A stretch of 14,850 bases of DNA, from contig CAZEER010000057.1 in the NCBI GenBank assembly GCA_964511215.1, forward strand, positions 1-14,850, written 5' to 3'. Made by a program: the position numbers and the translations under genes. Shown in pieces: positions 6,720-13,643 of this stretch. Each line of letters starts with the position of its first letter. Within the stretch, counting starts at the first letter, position 1. The notes below the pieces were generated by a model. That model did no database searches. It was not told where the DNA came from and worked only from the letters and a program-made list of their open reading frames with translations. The DNA is from CAZEER01 sp964511215 (GTDB lineage Bacteria; Fidelibacterota; Marinisomatia; Marinisomatales; UBA1611).

Positions 6720-7910
6720 TTAATTTGTAATAATTTTCATATTTCTACCAACTTTTATAAAAGTATTAATTGCCTTATCTAGGTGATCTTGATTCATAGC
6801 TGCAGAAATTTGCACTCGAATGCGAGCTTTCCCATTAGGCACTACAGGAAAATAAAACCCTACAACATAAACTCCTTCATTTAACATTGCTTCAGCCATT
6901 TTTTGAGCAATAACAGAATCATAGAGCATGATAGGAACAATTGGATGAATACCTTTAAGTATATCAAATCCTGCTTTGGACATTTTTCCCCTAAAATATT
7001 TAGTATTTTTTTCTAATCTATCTCTGAAATTTGTAGTTAGAGAGATCATATTTAGTGCTTCTATGCCAGCGGCGACAATTGCTGGAGCAAGTGTGTTAGA
7101 AAAAAGATAGGGACGGGATCTCTGTCTTAGAAGATCAATTATTTCTTTGCTCCCTGTGGTAAAACCACCAGATGCACCACCTAATGCCTTACCAAAAGTG
7201 GAAGTAAAAATATCAATCTTATTCATTACTCCATGGTATTCAGCTGAACCTCGACCAGTTTTACCAAGCAATCCTGTCGCATGACTATCATCCACCATTA
7301 CCATTGCATCATATTTTTCTGCTAATTTTGTGATTTGATCTAATTTTGCAATATAACCATCCATAGAAAATACGCCATCAGTAGCAATCATTATCTGACG
7401 CGCTCCATTTGCTTCAATAAGTTTCTTTTCAAGATCTGCCATGTTGTTATTTTTATACCGTAATCGTCGGGCTTTACAAAGGCGAATACCATCTATAATT
7501 GATGCATGATTTAAAGCATCAGAAATGACAGTGTCATTTCTATTTAATAGAGTTTCAAAAAGTCCACCATTCGCATCAAAACATGATGTATATAAAATGG
7601 TATCTTCAGTTCCAAAAAATTTAGATATTTTTTTTTCCAATGTTTTATGCAGATCTTGTGTACCACATATAAATCTAACCGATGCCATTCCAAAACCATG
7701 ATTNNNNNNNNNNAATATTGCTGATTTTATTAAATCTGGATGATTTGCTAGGCCTAAATAATTATTTGCACAAAAGTTGAGAACTTTTTTGCCTTTTTCT
7801 GTTATTATTTCAACACCTTGGGGCGTGGTAATAGTCCGTTCTTCTTTATAAAGACCATCTATCTTTATTTTATTGAGAATTTCTGAAAAATATTTTTTAT
7901 TATCTACCAT
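6720..7910 (-). CDS. kbl: 2-amino-3-ketobutyrate CoA ligase (glycine C-acetyltransferase)
   Basis: This PLP enzyme cleaves 2-amino-3-ketobutyrate with CoA to give glycine and acetyl-CoA, the second step of threonine breakdown through Tdh. The 396 residues match Kbl closely: FCANNYLGLANHP (46-58), HGFGMASVRFICGTQD (71-86), SCFDANGGLFETLL (109-122), SDALNHASIIDGIRLCKA (130-147), the PLP-contacting MVDDSHATG (205-213), and TFGKALGGASGGF (238-250) with the Schiff-base lysine at Lys241. A 10-base N run at 7704-7713 hides residues 66-69. The frame stays open across it and, against the E. coli Kbl sequence as I remember it, the number of missing residues fits exactly, so the gap estimate is probably right. 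The ATG overlaps the end of tdh by 7 nt. Confidence 0.97.
   Translation of the reverse strand: MVDNKKYFSEILNKIKIDGLYKEERTITTPQGVEIITEKGKKVLNFCANNYLGLANHPDLIKSAIXXXXNHGFGMASVRFICGTQDLHKTLEKKISKFFGTEDTILYTSCFDANGGLFETLLNRNDTVISDALNHASIIDGIRLCKARRLRYKNNNMADLEKKLIEANGARQIMIATDGVFSMDGYIAKLDQITKLAEKYDAMVMVDDSHATGLLGKTGRGSAEYHGVMNKIDIFTSTFGKALGGASGGFTTGSKEIIDLLRQRSRPYLFSNTLAPAIVAAGIEALNMISLTTNFRDRLEKNTKYFRGKMSKAGFDILKGIHPIVPIMLYDSVIAQKMAEAMLNEGVYVVGFYFPVVPNGKARIRVQISAAMNQDHLDKAINTFIKVGRNMKIITN
7704..7713. other. Assembly gap (10 Ns) inside kbl
   Basis: Ten consecutive unknown bases interrupt kbl. The reading frame is preserved on both sides and the residue count matches the family, so this looks like a short sequencing or scaffolding gap rather than a biological lesion. 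Confidence 0.99.
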
Positions 7911-8926
7911 TCAAGGACTACTTTTCCACAATTTCCAGATTCTATTATCCTGAATGCTTCATTATATGAATCTATAGGTAATCTATGAGTTAATACTGGA
8001 GATATATCTAACCCACTTTCTAGCATTTGAGTCATTTTATACCAGGTTTCATACATTTCTCTACCATATATACCTTTAACATTAAGGCCTTTAAGAATGA
8101 TATCATCCCAATTAATCTTTGTAGATTTGGGAAGTAAACCTAGAAGAGAAATTTTCCCGCCATGATACATATTTTTCAACATAATATTTAATGCTTCAGG
8201 TTTACCTGACATTTCTAACCCAATGTCAAAACCATTTGTCATATTCAATTCAGGGTAGAATTCATTAATAGAGTTTTTAGATATATTTATCGACTTTGTG
8301 GCACCCATCAGGTTAGCTAAGTTTAACCGATAGTCACATATATCAGTTATGACTACATTCCGAGCACCAACAAAATTACAAATAGAGACCGCCATCAAGC
8401 CAATTGGACCAGCGCCAGTGATTAGGACATCTTCTCCTACCATTCCATAGGATAGCGCAGTATGAACTGCATTTCCAAATGGATCAAAAAATGCAGCAAT
8501 TTGAGATGGGATATTATCATGGATTAGAAAAATATTTGACTCAGGAATCACTAAATATTCTGCAAATGCACCATTACGATTAATTCCGATACCAATTGTT
8601 TTGTGACATAGATGCCTTTTACCTGCTCTACAGTTTCTACAGTGGTCACATGTTATATGTCCTTCCCCTGATACACGTTGTCCAGGGGTATAATTTTTTA
8701 CTTCGGGACCGACTTCTTTAATGATTCCAGAAAACTCATGGCCAATAATTAAGGGTAATTTTAGGTGACCCTGAGCCCATTCATCCCAAGAATAAATATG
8801 CAGGTCTGTCCCACATATGGCAGTATGAGTAATTTTTATTTTAACATCATTATTACCGCATTGAGGTTCCGGGACATTTTCTAACCAAATTCCTCTTTCA
8901 GGTAACTTTTTCACCAATGCTTTCAT
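7904..8926 (-). CDS. tdh: L-threonine 3-dehydrogenase, zinc-dependent
   Basis: Tdh oxidises L-threonine to 2-amino-3-ketobutyrate with NAD+, supplying Kbl. The 340 residues have the medium-chain zinc alcohol dehydrogenase layout. The catalytic zinc site is seen in ICGTDLHIY (Cys38) and GHEFSG (His63, Glu64). The structural zinc is bound by four cysteines in CDHCRNCRAGKRHLC (Cys93, 96, 99, 107). The Rossmann segment is ITGAGPIGLMA, followed by an acidic residue in VVITDICDYR that suits NAD binding. The segment TDLHIYSWDEWAQ is characteristic of threonine dehydrogenases. The length is standard (E. coli Tdh has 341). It is first in the tdh-kbl operon and overlaps kbl by 7 nt, a coupling that fits channelling of the unstable ketobutyrate. 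Confidence 0.97.
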   Translation of the reverse strand: MKALVKKLPERGIWLENVPEPQCGNNDVKIKITHTAICGTDLHIYSWDEWAQGHLKLPLIIGHEFSGIIKEVGPEVKNYTPGQRVSGEGHITCDHCRNCRAGKRHLCHKTIGIGINRNGAFAEYLVIPESNIFLIHDNIPSQIAAFFDPFGNAVHTALSYGMVGEDVLITGAGPIGLMAVSICNFVGARNVVITDICDYRLNLANLMGATKSINISKNSINEFYPELNMTNGFDIGLEMSGKPEALNIMLKNMYHGGKISLLGLLPKSTKINWDDIILKGLNVKGIYGREMYETWYKMTQMLESGLDISPVLTHRLPIDSYNEAFRIIESGNCGKVVLEW

Positions 8927-9076
8927 AAATAAAAAATCTAATTATTGTAAATTATACTAACCTTAAGTTAATGATATTTGAATTGGAATTAATTTGTTTA
9001 TCCACTATTACAAGCAATTGATTAAGCTCTTATATATGATAAATTTTACCGCAGTATTTTTGTTTTTATATTTCAG
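8927..9076. promoter_or_regulatory. Divergent intergenic region between tdh and parA
   Basis: These 150 bp must hold the promoters for tdh-kbl (leftward) and the par-bactofilin-atp gene string (rightward). On the minus strand an exact TATAAT (8956-8951) lies 24 nt before the tdh ATG, without a convincing -35. On the plus strand a TATATA (9031-9036) lies 17 nt after a poor -35 (TTACAA, 9008-9013). The sequence TTATCCACT at 8998-9006 differs by one base from the DnaA box TTATCCACA. No riboswitch or operator palindrome is apparent. Confidence 0.4.
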
Positions 9077-9841
9077 ATGTCCAATATTTTAGCATTTTCA
9101 AATCAAAAAGGTGGGGTGGGAAAAACCACAACCGCGGTTAACGTTGCTTTAAGTTTAGCAGTGACGGAGGTTAAAACTTTGTTAATTGATTTGGATCCTC
9201 AGTCAAACGCAACTACTGGTCTTACGGACCTCTTTGAAACACAAAATGGCAATATTTATGATGTTCTTGGAAGGGGTGAAGATATAAAGAAAGCCATTAC
9301 AAATACTTCGTTTTCTCATCTTGACATTATTGGATCTACAAATGACTTGGTAGGTGCTGAAATTGAATTAGTTAGTATATTGGCACGCGAATATCAATTG
9401 CAAAAAGAATTAAAAAAACTCAGAAAAAGTTATGATATTATTATGATTGATTGTCCTCCTTCACTTGGTCTTTTAACCATTAACGCTTTGGTAGCATCTA
9501 ATGCATTGATTATCCCAATACAATGCGAATATTATGCGCTTGAAGGCTTAGGGCAATTATTGAATACAGTACGCTTAGTTCAAAGTCACTTAAATAAAAA
9601 ATTAGAGATTATTGGTATTGTAATGACTATGTATGATAGTCGATTAAATTTGTCGAAACAGATTGTAGAAGAAGTAAACTCTTTTTTTAAGGAAAAATTG
9701 TTTAAAACATACATACATCGTAATGTACGCCTAAGTGAAGCACCCAGTTTTGGAAAACCTGCACTCTTATACGATGCAAATTCAATCGGTGCACAAGATT
9801 ATATGAGTTTAACAGAGGAGATCCTTCAGCGTGTCAGTTAA
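9077..9841 (+). CDS. parA: ParA/Soj chromosome-partitioning ATPase
   Basis: ParA binds DNA in its ATP form and moves ParB-parS complexes to segregate replicated origins. The 254 residues start directly with the deviant Walker A box (KGGVGKTT, 11-18, with signature Lys11), followed by the switch I/A' segment LLIDLDPQSNAT (35-46) and Walker B IIMIDCPPSLG (121-131, Asp125). The C-terminal third contains the chromosomal Soj-type segment VMTMYDSRLNLSKQIVEEV and the NVRLSEAPSFGKP segment. The length is typical of chromosomal Soj, without the N-terminal DNA-binding extension of plasmid ParA. It overlaps parB by 11 nt and is the first gene of the long plus-strand string. The start is fixed by the conserved N-terminus; the Shine-Dalgarno site is weak. 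Confidence 0.97.
   Translation: MSNILAFSNQKGGVGKTTTAVNVALSLAVTEVKTLLIDLDPQSNATTGLTDLFETQNGNIYDVLGRGEDIKKAITNTSFSHLDIIGSTNDLVGAEIELVSILAREYQLQKELKKLRKSYDIIMIDCPPSLGLLTINALVASNALIIPIQCEYYALEGLGQLLNTVRLVQSHLNKKLEIIGIVMTMYDSRLNLSKQIVEEVNSFFKEKLFKTYIHRNVRLSEAPSFGKPALLYDANSIGAQDYMSLTEEILQRVS
9814..9820 (+). promoter_or_regulatory. Ribosome binding site for parB
   Basis: AGAGGAG lies 10 nt upstream of GTG at 9831, inside the parA coding sequence. It is one of the few strong Shine-Dalgarno sites in the window, and it supports the GTG start, since the next in-frame ATG would remove most of the N-terminal domain. Confidence 0.7.
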
Positions 9842-10691
9842 TAGGTTAGGAAAAGGTCTCAAAGCATTAATTCGATCTGATGAAGATCAAAACAATGATA
9901 CGGATCCAATAAAAACAGCTGTAACTGAAATTGCTTTAAATGATATTCATCCTAATCCGAATCAACCCAGAAAACACTTCGATAAAAATGCGCTCAATGA
10001 ACTCGTTGCATCTATTAAAGAGAAAGGCTTAATAACACCTATCACTGTCAGAAGATTAGGTTTAGGGTATGAATTAATTGCTGGCGAAAGACGCTGGAAA
10101 GCAGTAAAAAAAACAAACAATAAAACAATTCCTGCTTATATAGTTTCAGCAAAGAGTGATGCTGAAATTATGGAAATGGCTTTAATAGAGAATATCCAAA
10201 GAGAAGACCTAAATGCATTAGAAGAATCAAATGCTTATGCTATATTAAACTCTACATATGGCATGTCCCATGAATCTATTGCTAAAGCTGTCGGGAAAAA
10301 AAGAGCAACTATTTCAAATTCATTACGTTTATTAAAATTGCCACCTGAAATCCAAAACAGTTTAATCAATGGCCAAATTTCAGCAGGTCATGCTCGCGCT
10401 ATCTTGCAAATGAAAGATTTGAATAAAATTTTGAATTTTTGGAAAAAAATTATTGAAAAAGATTTAAGTGTTCGACAATCAGAGGCATTAGTAAAAAAAA
10501 GTAAAATAAAAAAGAAAGTTAGACCACCTTCTACAAATTATCAGATAAAACCTATTGAAAATAAATTAATTGAAATATTGGGGACCAAGGTAAAAATTAA
10601 ACCTGAAAAAAATGGTGGTGTGATTGAAATATCATATTTTTCTGCTGATGAACTCGAAAGAATAATTGATCTTATAGATTCAATTAATTAG
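9831..10691 (+). CDS. parB: ParB/Spo0J centromere-binding CTPase
   Basis: ParB binds parS sites, spreads as a CTP-dependent clamp and stimulates ParA. Domains in order: an N-terminal ParA-contact peptide RLGKGLKALI (5-14); the CTP-binding domain with HPNPNQPRKHF (40-50), ITPITVRR (68-75) and GERRWKA (85-91); the ALIENIQRED segment (117-126); a helix-turn-helix for parS recognition (about 146-168, MSHESIAKAVGKKRATISNS); a Lys-rich linker (222-232); and a C-terminal dimerisation domain (240-286). The length of 286 is normal. The start is GTG, supported by the upstream AGAGGAG. It overlaps parA by 11 nt. I found no parS consensus (TGTTTCACGTGAAACA) in the window, so the sites lie elsewhere or differ in sequence. 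Confidence 0.97.
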   Translation: MSVNRLGKGLKALIRSDEDQNNDTDPIKTAVTEIALNDIHPNPNQPRKHFDKNALNELVASIKEKGLITPITVRRLGLGYELIAGERRWKAVKKTNNKTIPAYIVSAKSDAEIMEMALIENIQREDLNALEESNAYAILNSTYGMSHESIAKAVGKKRATISNSLRLLKLPPEIQNSLINGQISAGHARAILQMKDLNKILNFWKKIIEKDLSVRQSEALVKKSKIKKKVRPPSTNYQIKPIENKLIEILGTKVKIKPEKNGGVIEISYFSADELERIIDLIDSIN

Positions 10692-10699
10692 TAAAAATT

Positions 10700-11488
10700 A
10701 TGAAATCAGAGAGTTATACATTTATAATTATTCCAGATAATGAAAATAAGACACACACATTTCATTTACCCAAAATTTTTTTTAGTTCAATCTTAATTGG
10801 GTCTATCATTTTAATTTTATCTTCATTAAGTGCTTTAATATTCATTGTATTAAAGGTTCCAGATTACAATATCATAAAAAAGCAACATGGTCAATTTATT
10901 TCTGAACGCATGAAAATTTTAGACCTTGCACAGGATTTAAAAAGATTAAAGCACATGGACGATTTAGTCCGTCATTCATTAGGCTCTGATTTGAAAATAG
11001 ATGAACGTCCATTATTGAAGGATTCATTGGAGGGAATATATGATTTCCCAGAAATGCAGTATTCTTACATTCACAATATACCATCTAAGGCACCTATTAA
11101 GGGGTTTATAAGTCAACAATCAGGTAATGACGGTCTTTTTTCTTTAGATAAACACCAAGGGATTGATATAGTAGCTAAAGAAGGAGCACCTTTTGTAGCA
11201 GCCGCTAAGGGAGTGGTCGTTTTTTCAGGTTGGACGTATGAATTTGGGAATATGATGATTTTATATCATGGTGATGATTATTTTACTCATTATGGCCACA
11301 ATAATCAGAATTTGAAAGAACAATTAGATATTGTAGAAAGAGGTGAAGTGATTGGTCTGGTTGGTAGTACAGGGGTTTCATCAGGACCTCACTTACATTT
11401 TGAAATTTGGCGTGAATTTGTACCCATTGACCCATTAATATTTTTCCCTGAATATTTTACAGAAGATTTAACTTCTTTAGATGAGTAA
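10700..11488 (+). CDS. Membrane-anchored M23 (LytM-type) peptidoglycan endopeptidase
   Basis: This is a zinc metallopeptidase expected to cut peptide crosslinks of the cell wall in the periplasm. The 262 residues begin with a short cytoplasmic stretch, a membrane helix at about 26-51 (uncleaved anchor), and a helical, probably coiled-coil region (55-95). The M23 domain spans about 148-250. All zinc and catalytic residues are visible: HQGID (His152, Asp156), THYGH with His200, and the HLHFE motif (His231, His233), so it should be active. It starts 8 nt after parB and overlaps the bactofilin gene by 8 nt (ATGAGTAA). M23 peptidases encoded next to bactofilins are a recurrent pairing in cell-shape systems, for example Helicobacter Csd1 with CcmA, so this enzyme is probably positioned by the neighbouring bactofilin. 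Confidence 0.93.
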   Translation: MKSESYTFIIIPDNENKTHTFHLPKIFFSSILIGSIILILSSLSALIFIVLKVPDYNIIKKQHGQFISERMKILDLAQDLKRLKHMDDLVRHSLGSDLKIDERPLLKDSLEGIYDFPEMQYSYIHNIPSKAPIKGFISQQSGNDGLFSLDKHQGIDIVAKEGAPFVAAAKGVVVFSGWTYEFGNMMILYHGDDYFTHYGHNNQNLKEQLDIVERGEVIGLVGSTGVSSGPHLHFEIWREFVPIDPLIFFPEYFTEDLTSLDE

Positions 11489-11825
11489 TATTAATTTTCA
11501 AAATGTTCATACTATGATAGGTGCAGATGCTGTTGTGGATGGTCCAATAATTTTAAATGAAGGAATTATAGTTTACGGTAAAATAATGGGGGATATTCAG
11601 ACTAAAGGACCTGTCCGTATTGCTCAAAATGCTCTGGTTGAAGGTAACATTGTTGGAGGTAATATTCGCATTGGTGGAATTGTAAAGGGAAATGTCGAGT
11701 CTAATGGTCAGGTTATTTTAGGAAAAAATTGTGTATTAAAAGGTGACATCGTGTATAGAAAACTCCTAATTGAAGATGGGGCTCAGTTCGAAGGGAAATG
11801 CGATATTATTTCGGTGTCATTATAG
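11481..11825 (+). CDS. Bactofilin (polymer-forming cytoskeletal protein)
   Basis: Bactofilins polymerise without nucleotide into membrane-associated filaments that scaffold cell-wall enzymes and, in some bacteria, ParAB. The 114 residues are short even for the family. They consist of a brief N-terminal tail and a right-handed beta-helix core of about 100 residues built from short repeating Gly/Val/Ile turns (GPIILNEGIIVYGKIMGDI, GPVRIAQNALVEGNIVGGNI, IRIGGIVKGNVE, QVILGKNCVLKGDIV). The tail lacks the usual long proline-rich segment but keeps hydrophobic residues. It overlaps the M23 gene by 8 nt and precedes the AtpZ-like gene by 2 nt. A bactofilin just ahead of atpZ/atpI/atpB is a gene order I know from Bacteroidota, which supports the FCB placement. 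Confidence 0.95.
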   Translation: MSNINFQNVHTMIGADAVVDGPIILNEGIIVYGKIMGDIQTKGPVRIAQNALVEGNIVGGNIRIGGIVKGNVESNGQVILGKNCVLKGDIVYRKLLIEDGAQFEGKCDIISVSL

Positions 11826-11827
11826 CT

Positions 11828-12085
11828 ATGTCTGAGCAAAAAGATCAAAGTGAATTCAATCTAAAAAAAACTTTAGAATCCTTCCAAAAAATTGTTCATA
11901 AAACCGCTCCAGCTGCTTCAGGTTCATATAGTTTAATCGGCTCTATTTTGATGTTTACATTTTTAGGGTGGTGCATAGATCAAAATAGTACTCTATCTCC
12001 AAAGGGAATTCTTTCTGGAGTATTCTTTGGACTTATAATAGGTTTTTATCTACTATTTAAATCAATAAAAGCACAAAAGTATTGA
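11828..12085 (+). CDS. AtpZ/AtpI family membrane protein of the ATP synthase operon
   Basis: This small accessory protein is encoded ahead of the Fo genes. It has 85 residues from the ATG at 11828, with a polar N-terminus (MSEQKDQSEF...) and two membrane helices at about 33-48 and 58-78. The LGWCIDQ turn and the GxxxGxxxG-like spacing in the second helix resemble the ATPase_gene1/AtpZ family. Such proteins are reported to help Fo assembly or, with AtpI, to conduct divalent cations; neither role is shown here. I prefer 11828 over an in-frame ATG at 11798, because the latter would overlap bactofilin by 28 nt and add a poorly conserved hydrophobic extension. The stop overlaps the next gene as TTGA. 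Confidence 0.85.
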   Translation: MSEQKDQSEFNLKKTLESFQKIVHKTAPAASGSYSLIGSILMFTFLGWCIDQNSTLSPKGILSGVFFGLIIGFYLLFKSIKAQKY

Positions 12086-12465
12086 AATTATTTCTTTACG
12101 GATTAATTATGTCATTAGGCATATTGGGAATGTTAATAGAGAATTTTTTTGATTACAAATTCGAAATTACACTAGGATGGCTTTTACCAGTTTTTGCTGG
12201 CATTGCAACAATGTATTTCATCAATAAAGCATTAAAGAAAGATTCAGTTACCTTAACCAAAACCCTTGCGAAAGGCTTTGTTCTTAAAATGGTATACTAT
12301 GGATTTGCTATATTTTTAATAAATAAACTTTATTCTTTTCAACCCATTCCATTTGTTTGTAGTTTTTCGGGCTTTTTTATAGGGTTTCACGGACTTGAAG
12401 CGGTCGTTATTAAACGTATTTCAGAATCATATAATACTATCCAAAACAAAGAAGTAGTAAGATGA
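12082..12465 (+). CDS. AtpI-like small membrane protein between atpZ and atpB
   Basis: The protein has 127 residues with four predicted membrane helices: about 3-20, 30-47, 66-86 and 91-108. The C-terminal tail is polar (KRISESYNTIQNKEVVR). The position between AtpZ-like and subunit a, and the helix pattern, suggest the AtpI / ATP synthase protein I role of assisting c-ring assembly, but no motif is diagnostic. The longest start is TTG at 12082, overlapping the upstream stop as TTGA and therefore plausibly coupled. ATG at 12109 is the alternative, would shorten the first helix, and is 24 nt past the stop. The stop overlaps atpB as ATGA. In Bacteroidota this slot also holds poorly characterised small membrane proteins, so the family assignment is tentative. 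Confidence 0.72.
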   Translation: MKLFLYGLIMSLGILGMLIENFFDYKFEITLGWLLPVFAGIATMYFINKALKKDSVTLTKTLAKGFVLKMVYYGFAIFLINKLYSFQPIPFVCSFSGFFIGFHGLEAVVIKRISESYNTIQNKEVVR

Positions 12466-13385
12466 GCGCAGTATCAAGCCATTCATCCAGCAGTGTGATG
12501 GAGCAAGTAGGACCCAATATCATCCATCATGTTTCAAACTCTGACATTTCACATCCTATCGTTCATTTACCCACATTTTTAGGAATTGATTTTTCAGTAA
12601 CAAAACATGTTCTTATGCTTTGGTTGGTCGCCTTGATTGTAAGTGTTGGAGTAATAGTTCCGATAAGGAGATTTTTGAATAACGAAAGTAAAGTACCCGA
12701 GGGTTGGATGAATGCCATCGAGACTATTGTACAGTTTATTAGAGATTCTATAGTTAGACCAAATGTAGGAGATAAATGGGTCATGACATGGTCGCCAGTG
12801 ATCTTGACATTCTTTTTCTTTATTTTATTTGCTAATGGAATAGGTATGATCCCTATCTTTGATATCATTGGTGCAATAAACCGCTTTCTACTTGGCGTTC
12901 CATCATCAGATTCACATAATTTTATTAATGGAATGTTACATGGCGGTGTTACTGCAACGGGTAATTTTAATGTTACCGGAGCTTTGGCAACGATCACATT
13001 TTTTTCAATAATGGCTGCTGGAATAATGGCACATGGTTTCATGCAGCATTGGAAGAACCTGGTTCCTCATGGTCTTCCTTGGCCAGTCTATATCATCTTG
13101 ATTCCTATTGAAATAATGGGTCTTTTTGTTAAACCATTTGCTCTAACTATGCGCTTGGCAGCAAACATGACTGGTGGGCACATAGCCTTGCTTGCTTTGT
13201 TGTCCCTCATGGCTATTTTTGGTGAAATGTTTAGTGCAGGAGCAGGAATCAGTGTGTCGGTTTTAGCCGTACCAATGGCCGCTGGCATAGCGGGCTTAGA
13301 AATTATTGTTGTGCTTGTTCAAGCATATGTTTTCACATTATTGACTGCAGTGTTTGTTGGCATGGCTATTCATGTACATCATTAA
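12462..13385 (+). CDS. atpB: ATP synthase Fo subunit a
   Basis: Subunit a forms the two half-channels that pass protons to the c-ring. The 307 residues have a long polar N-terminus with eight histidines in the first 50 residues, then about five to six membrane helices beginning near residue 50. The key motif is KPFALTMRLAANMTGGH (224-240) with the essential Arg231, preceded by IPIEIMGLFVKP. The C-terminal helix carries the conserved QAYVFTLLTAVFVGMAI. The length exceeds that of E. coli (271), mostly from the N-terminal extension and the loop at 140-175. The ATG overlaps the preceding TGA (ATGA), indicating coupled translation. The extended N-terminus would face the periplasm by analogy with E. 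coli. Confidence 0.97.
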   Translation: MSAVSSHSSSSVMEQVGPNIIHHVSNSDISHPIVHLPTFLGIDFSVTKHVLMLWLVALIVSVGVIVPIRRFLNNESKVPEGWMNAIETIVQFIRDSIVRPNVGDKWVMTWSPVILTFFFFILFANGIGMIPIFDIIGAINRFLLGVPSSDSHNFINGMLHGGVTATGNFNVTGALATITFFSIMAAGIMAHGFMQHWKNLVPHGLPWPVYIILIPIEIMGLFVKPFALTMRLAANMTGGHIALLALLSLMAIFGEMFSAGAGISVSVLAVPMAAGIAGLEIIVVLVQAYVFTLLTAVFVGMAIHVHH

Positions 13386-13400
13386 ATAATTAAATAAATA

Positions 13401-13409
13401 AAAAGGAAA
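13401..13409 (+). promoter_or_regulatory. Ribosome binding site for atpE
   Basis: AAAAGGAAA ends 5 nt before the atpE ATG, within an A/T-only 29-nt gap. It is the longest intergenic spacer of the rightward string. A strong, unstructured initiation region before atpE is common, since subunit c is needed in many copies per complex. Confidence 0.65.
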
Positions 13410-13414
13410 TAATA

Positions 13415-13630
13415 ATGGAAGCAACTTCATTTGTCCCAATTGGAATGGGTTTGATCGTATTAGGTGCAGGCCTTGGGATTGGAAAATTTGCAGCCGCTGC
13501 GGCTGAAAGTATTGCACGCCAACCAGAGGCTGCGGATAAGATCACAGGAGCTGTGAACTTGCCACTGTTTCTTCTTGAAGGTGTCGCAATTCTAGCAGAA
13601 GTATTCACTTTCTTAATGCTCATCCTGTAG
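13415..13630 (+). CDS. atpE: ATP synthase Fo subunit c
   Basis: Subunit c forms the rotating ring. The 71 residues are a two-helix hairpin: helix 1 with the glycine motif GAGLGIG (17-23), the polar loop ARQPE (34-38), and helix 2 (about 47-71). Counting 20 residues from the loop arginine (Arg35) gives Glu55 as the ion-binding carboxylate, as in E. coli (Asp61) and Ilyobacter (Glu65). The Na+-ligand glutamine of helix 1 is replaced by Ile22 and the serine after the carboxylate by Gly56, so proton coupling is expected. A second glutamate, Glu62, lies two helical turns further on and is unusual. The protein is short at the N-terminus compared with E. coli (79) but lacks nothing essential. Confidence 0.97.
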   Translation: MEATSFVPIGMGLIVLGAGLGIGKFAAAAAESIARQPEAADKITGAVNLPLFLLEGVAILAEVFTFLMLIL

Positions 13631-13643
13631 AAGATTCAGATTA

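Noticed and set aside
11798..11827. Longer start for the AtpZ-like protein at 11798
   Set aside because: It would overlap bactofilin by 28 nt; the ATG at 11828, 2 nt after the bactofilin stop, gives the family-like polar N-terminus.
12384..12391. GTTTCACG, resembling half of a parS site
   Set aside because: The other half (TGAAAC) does not follow; only 8 of 16 positions match and it lies within the AtpI-like coding sequence.
12563..13288. Minus-strand ORFs of 159 and 66 codons within atpB
   Set aside because: Shadows of atpB; the translations are rich in Ile/Pro/Lys with no motif, and atpB is certain on the other strand.
13491..13505. CAGCCGCTGCGGCTG palindrome in atpE
   Set aside because: Explained by Ala/Glu codons of the alanine-rich part of helix 1; no regulatory context.
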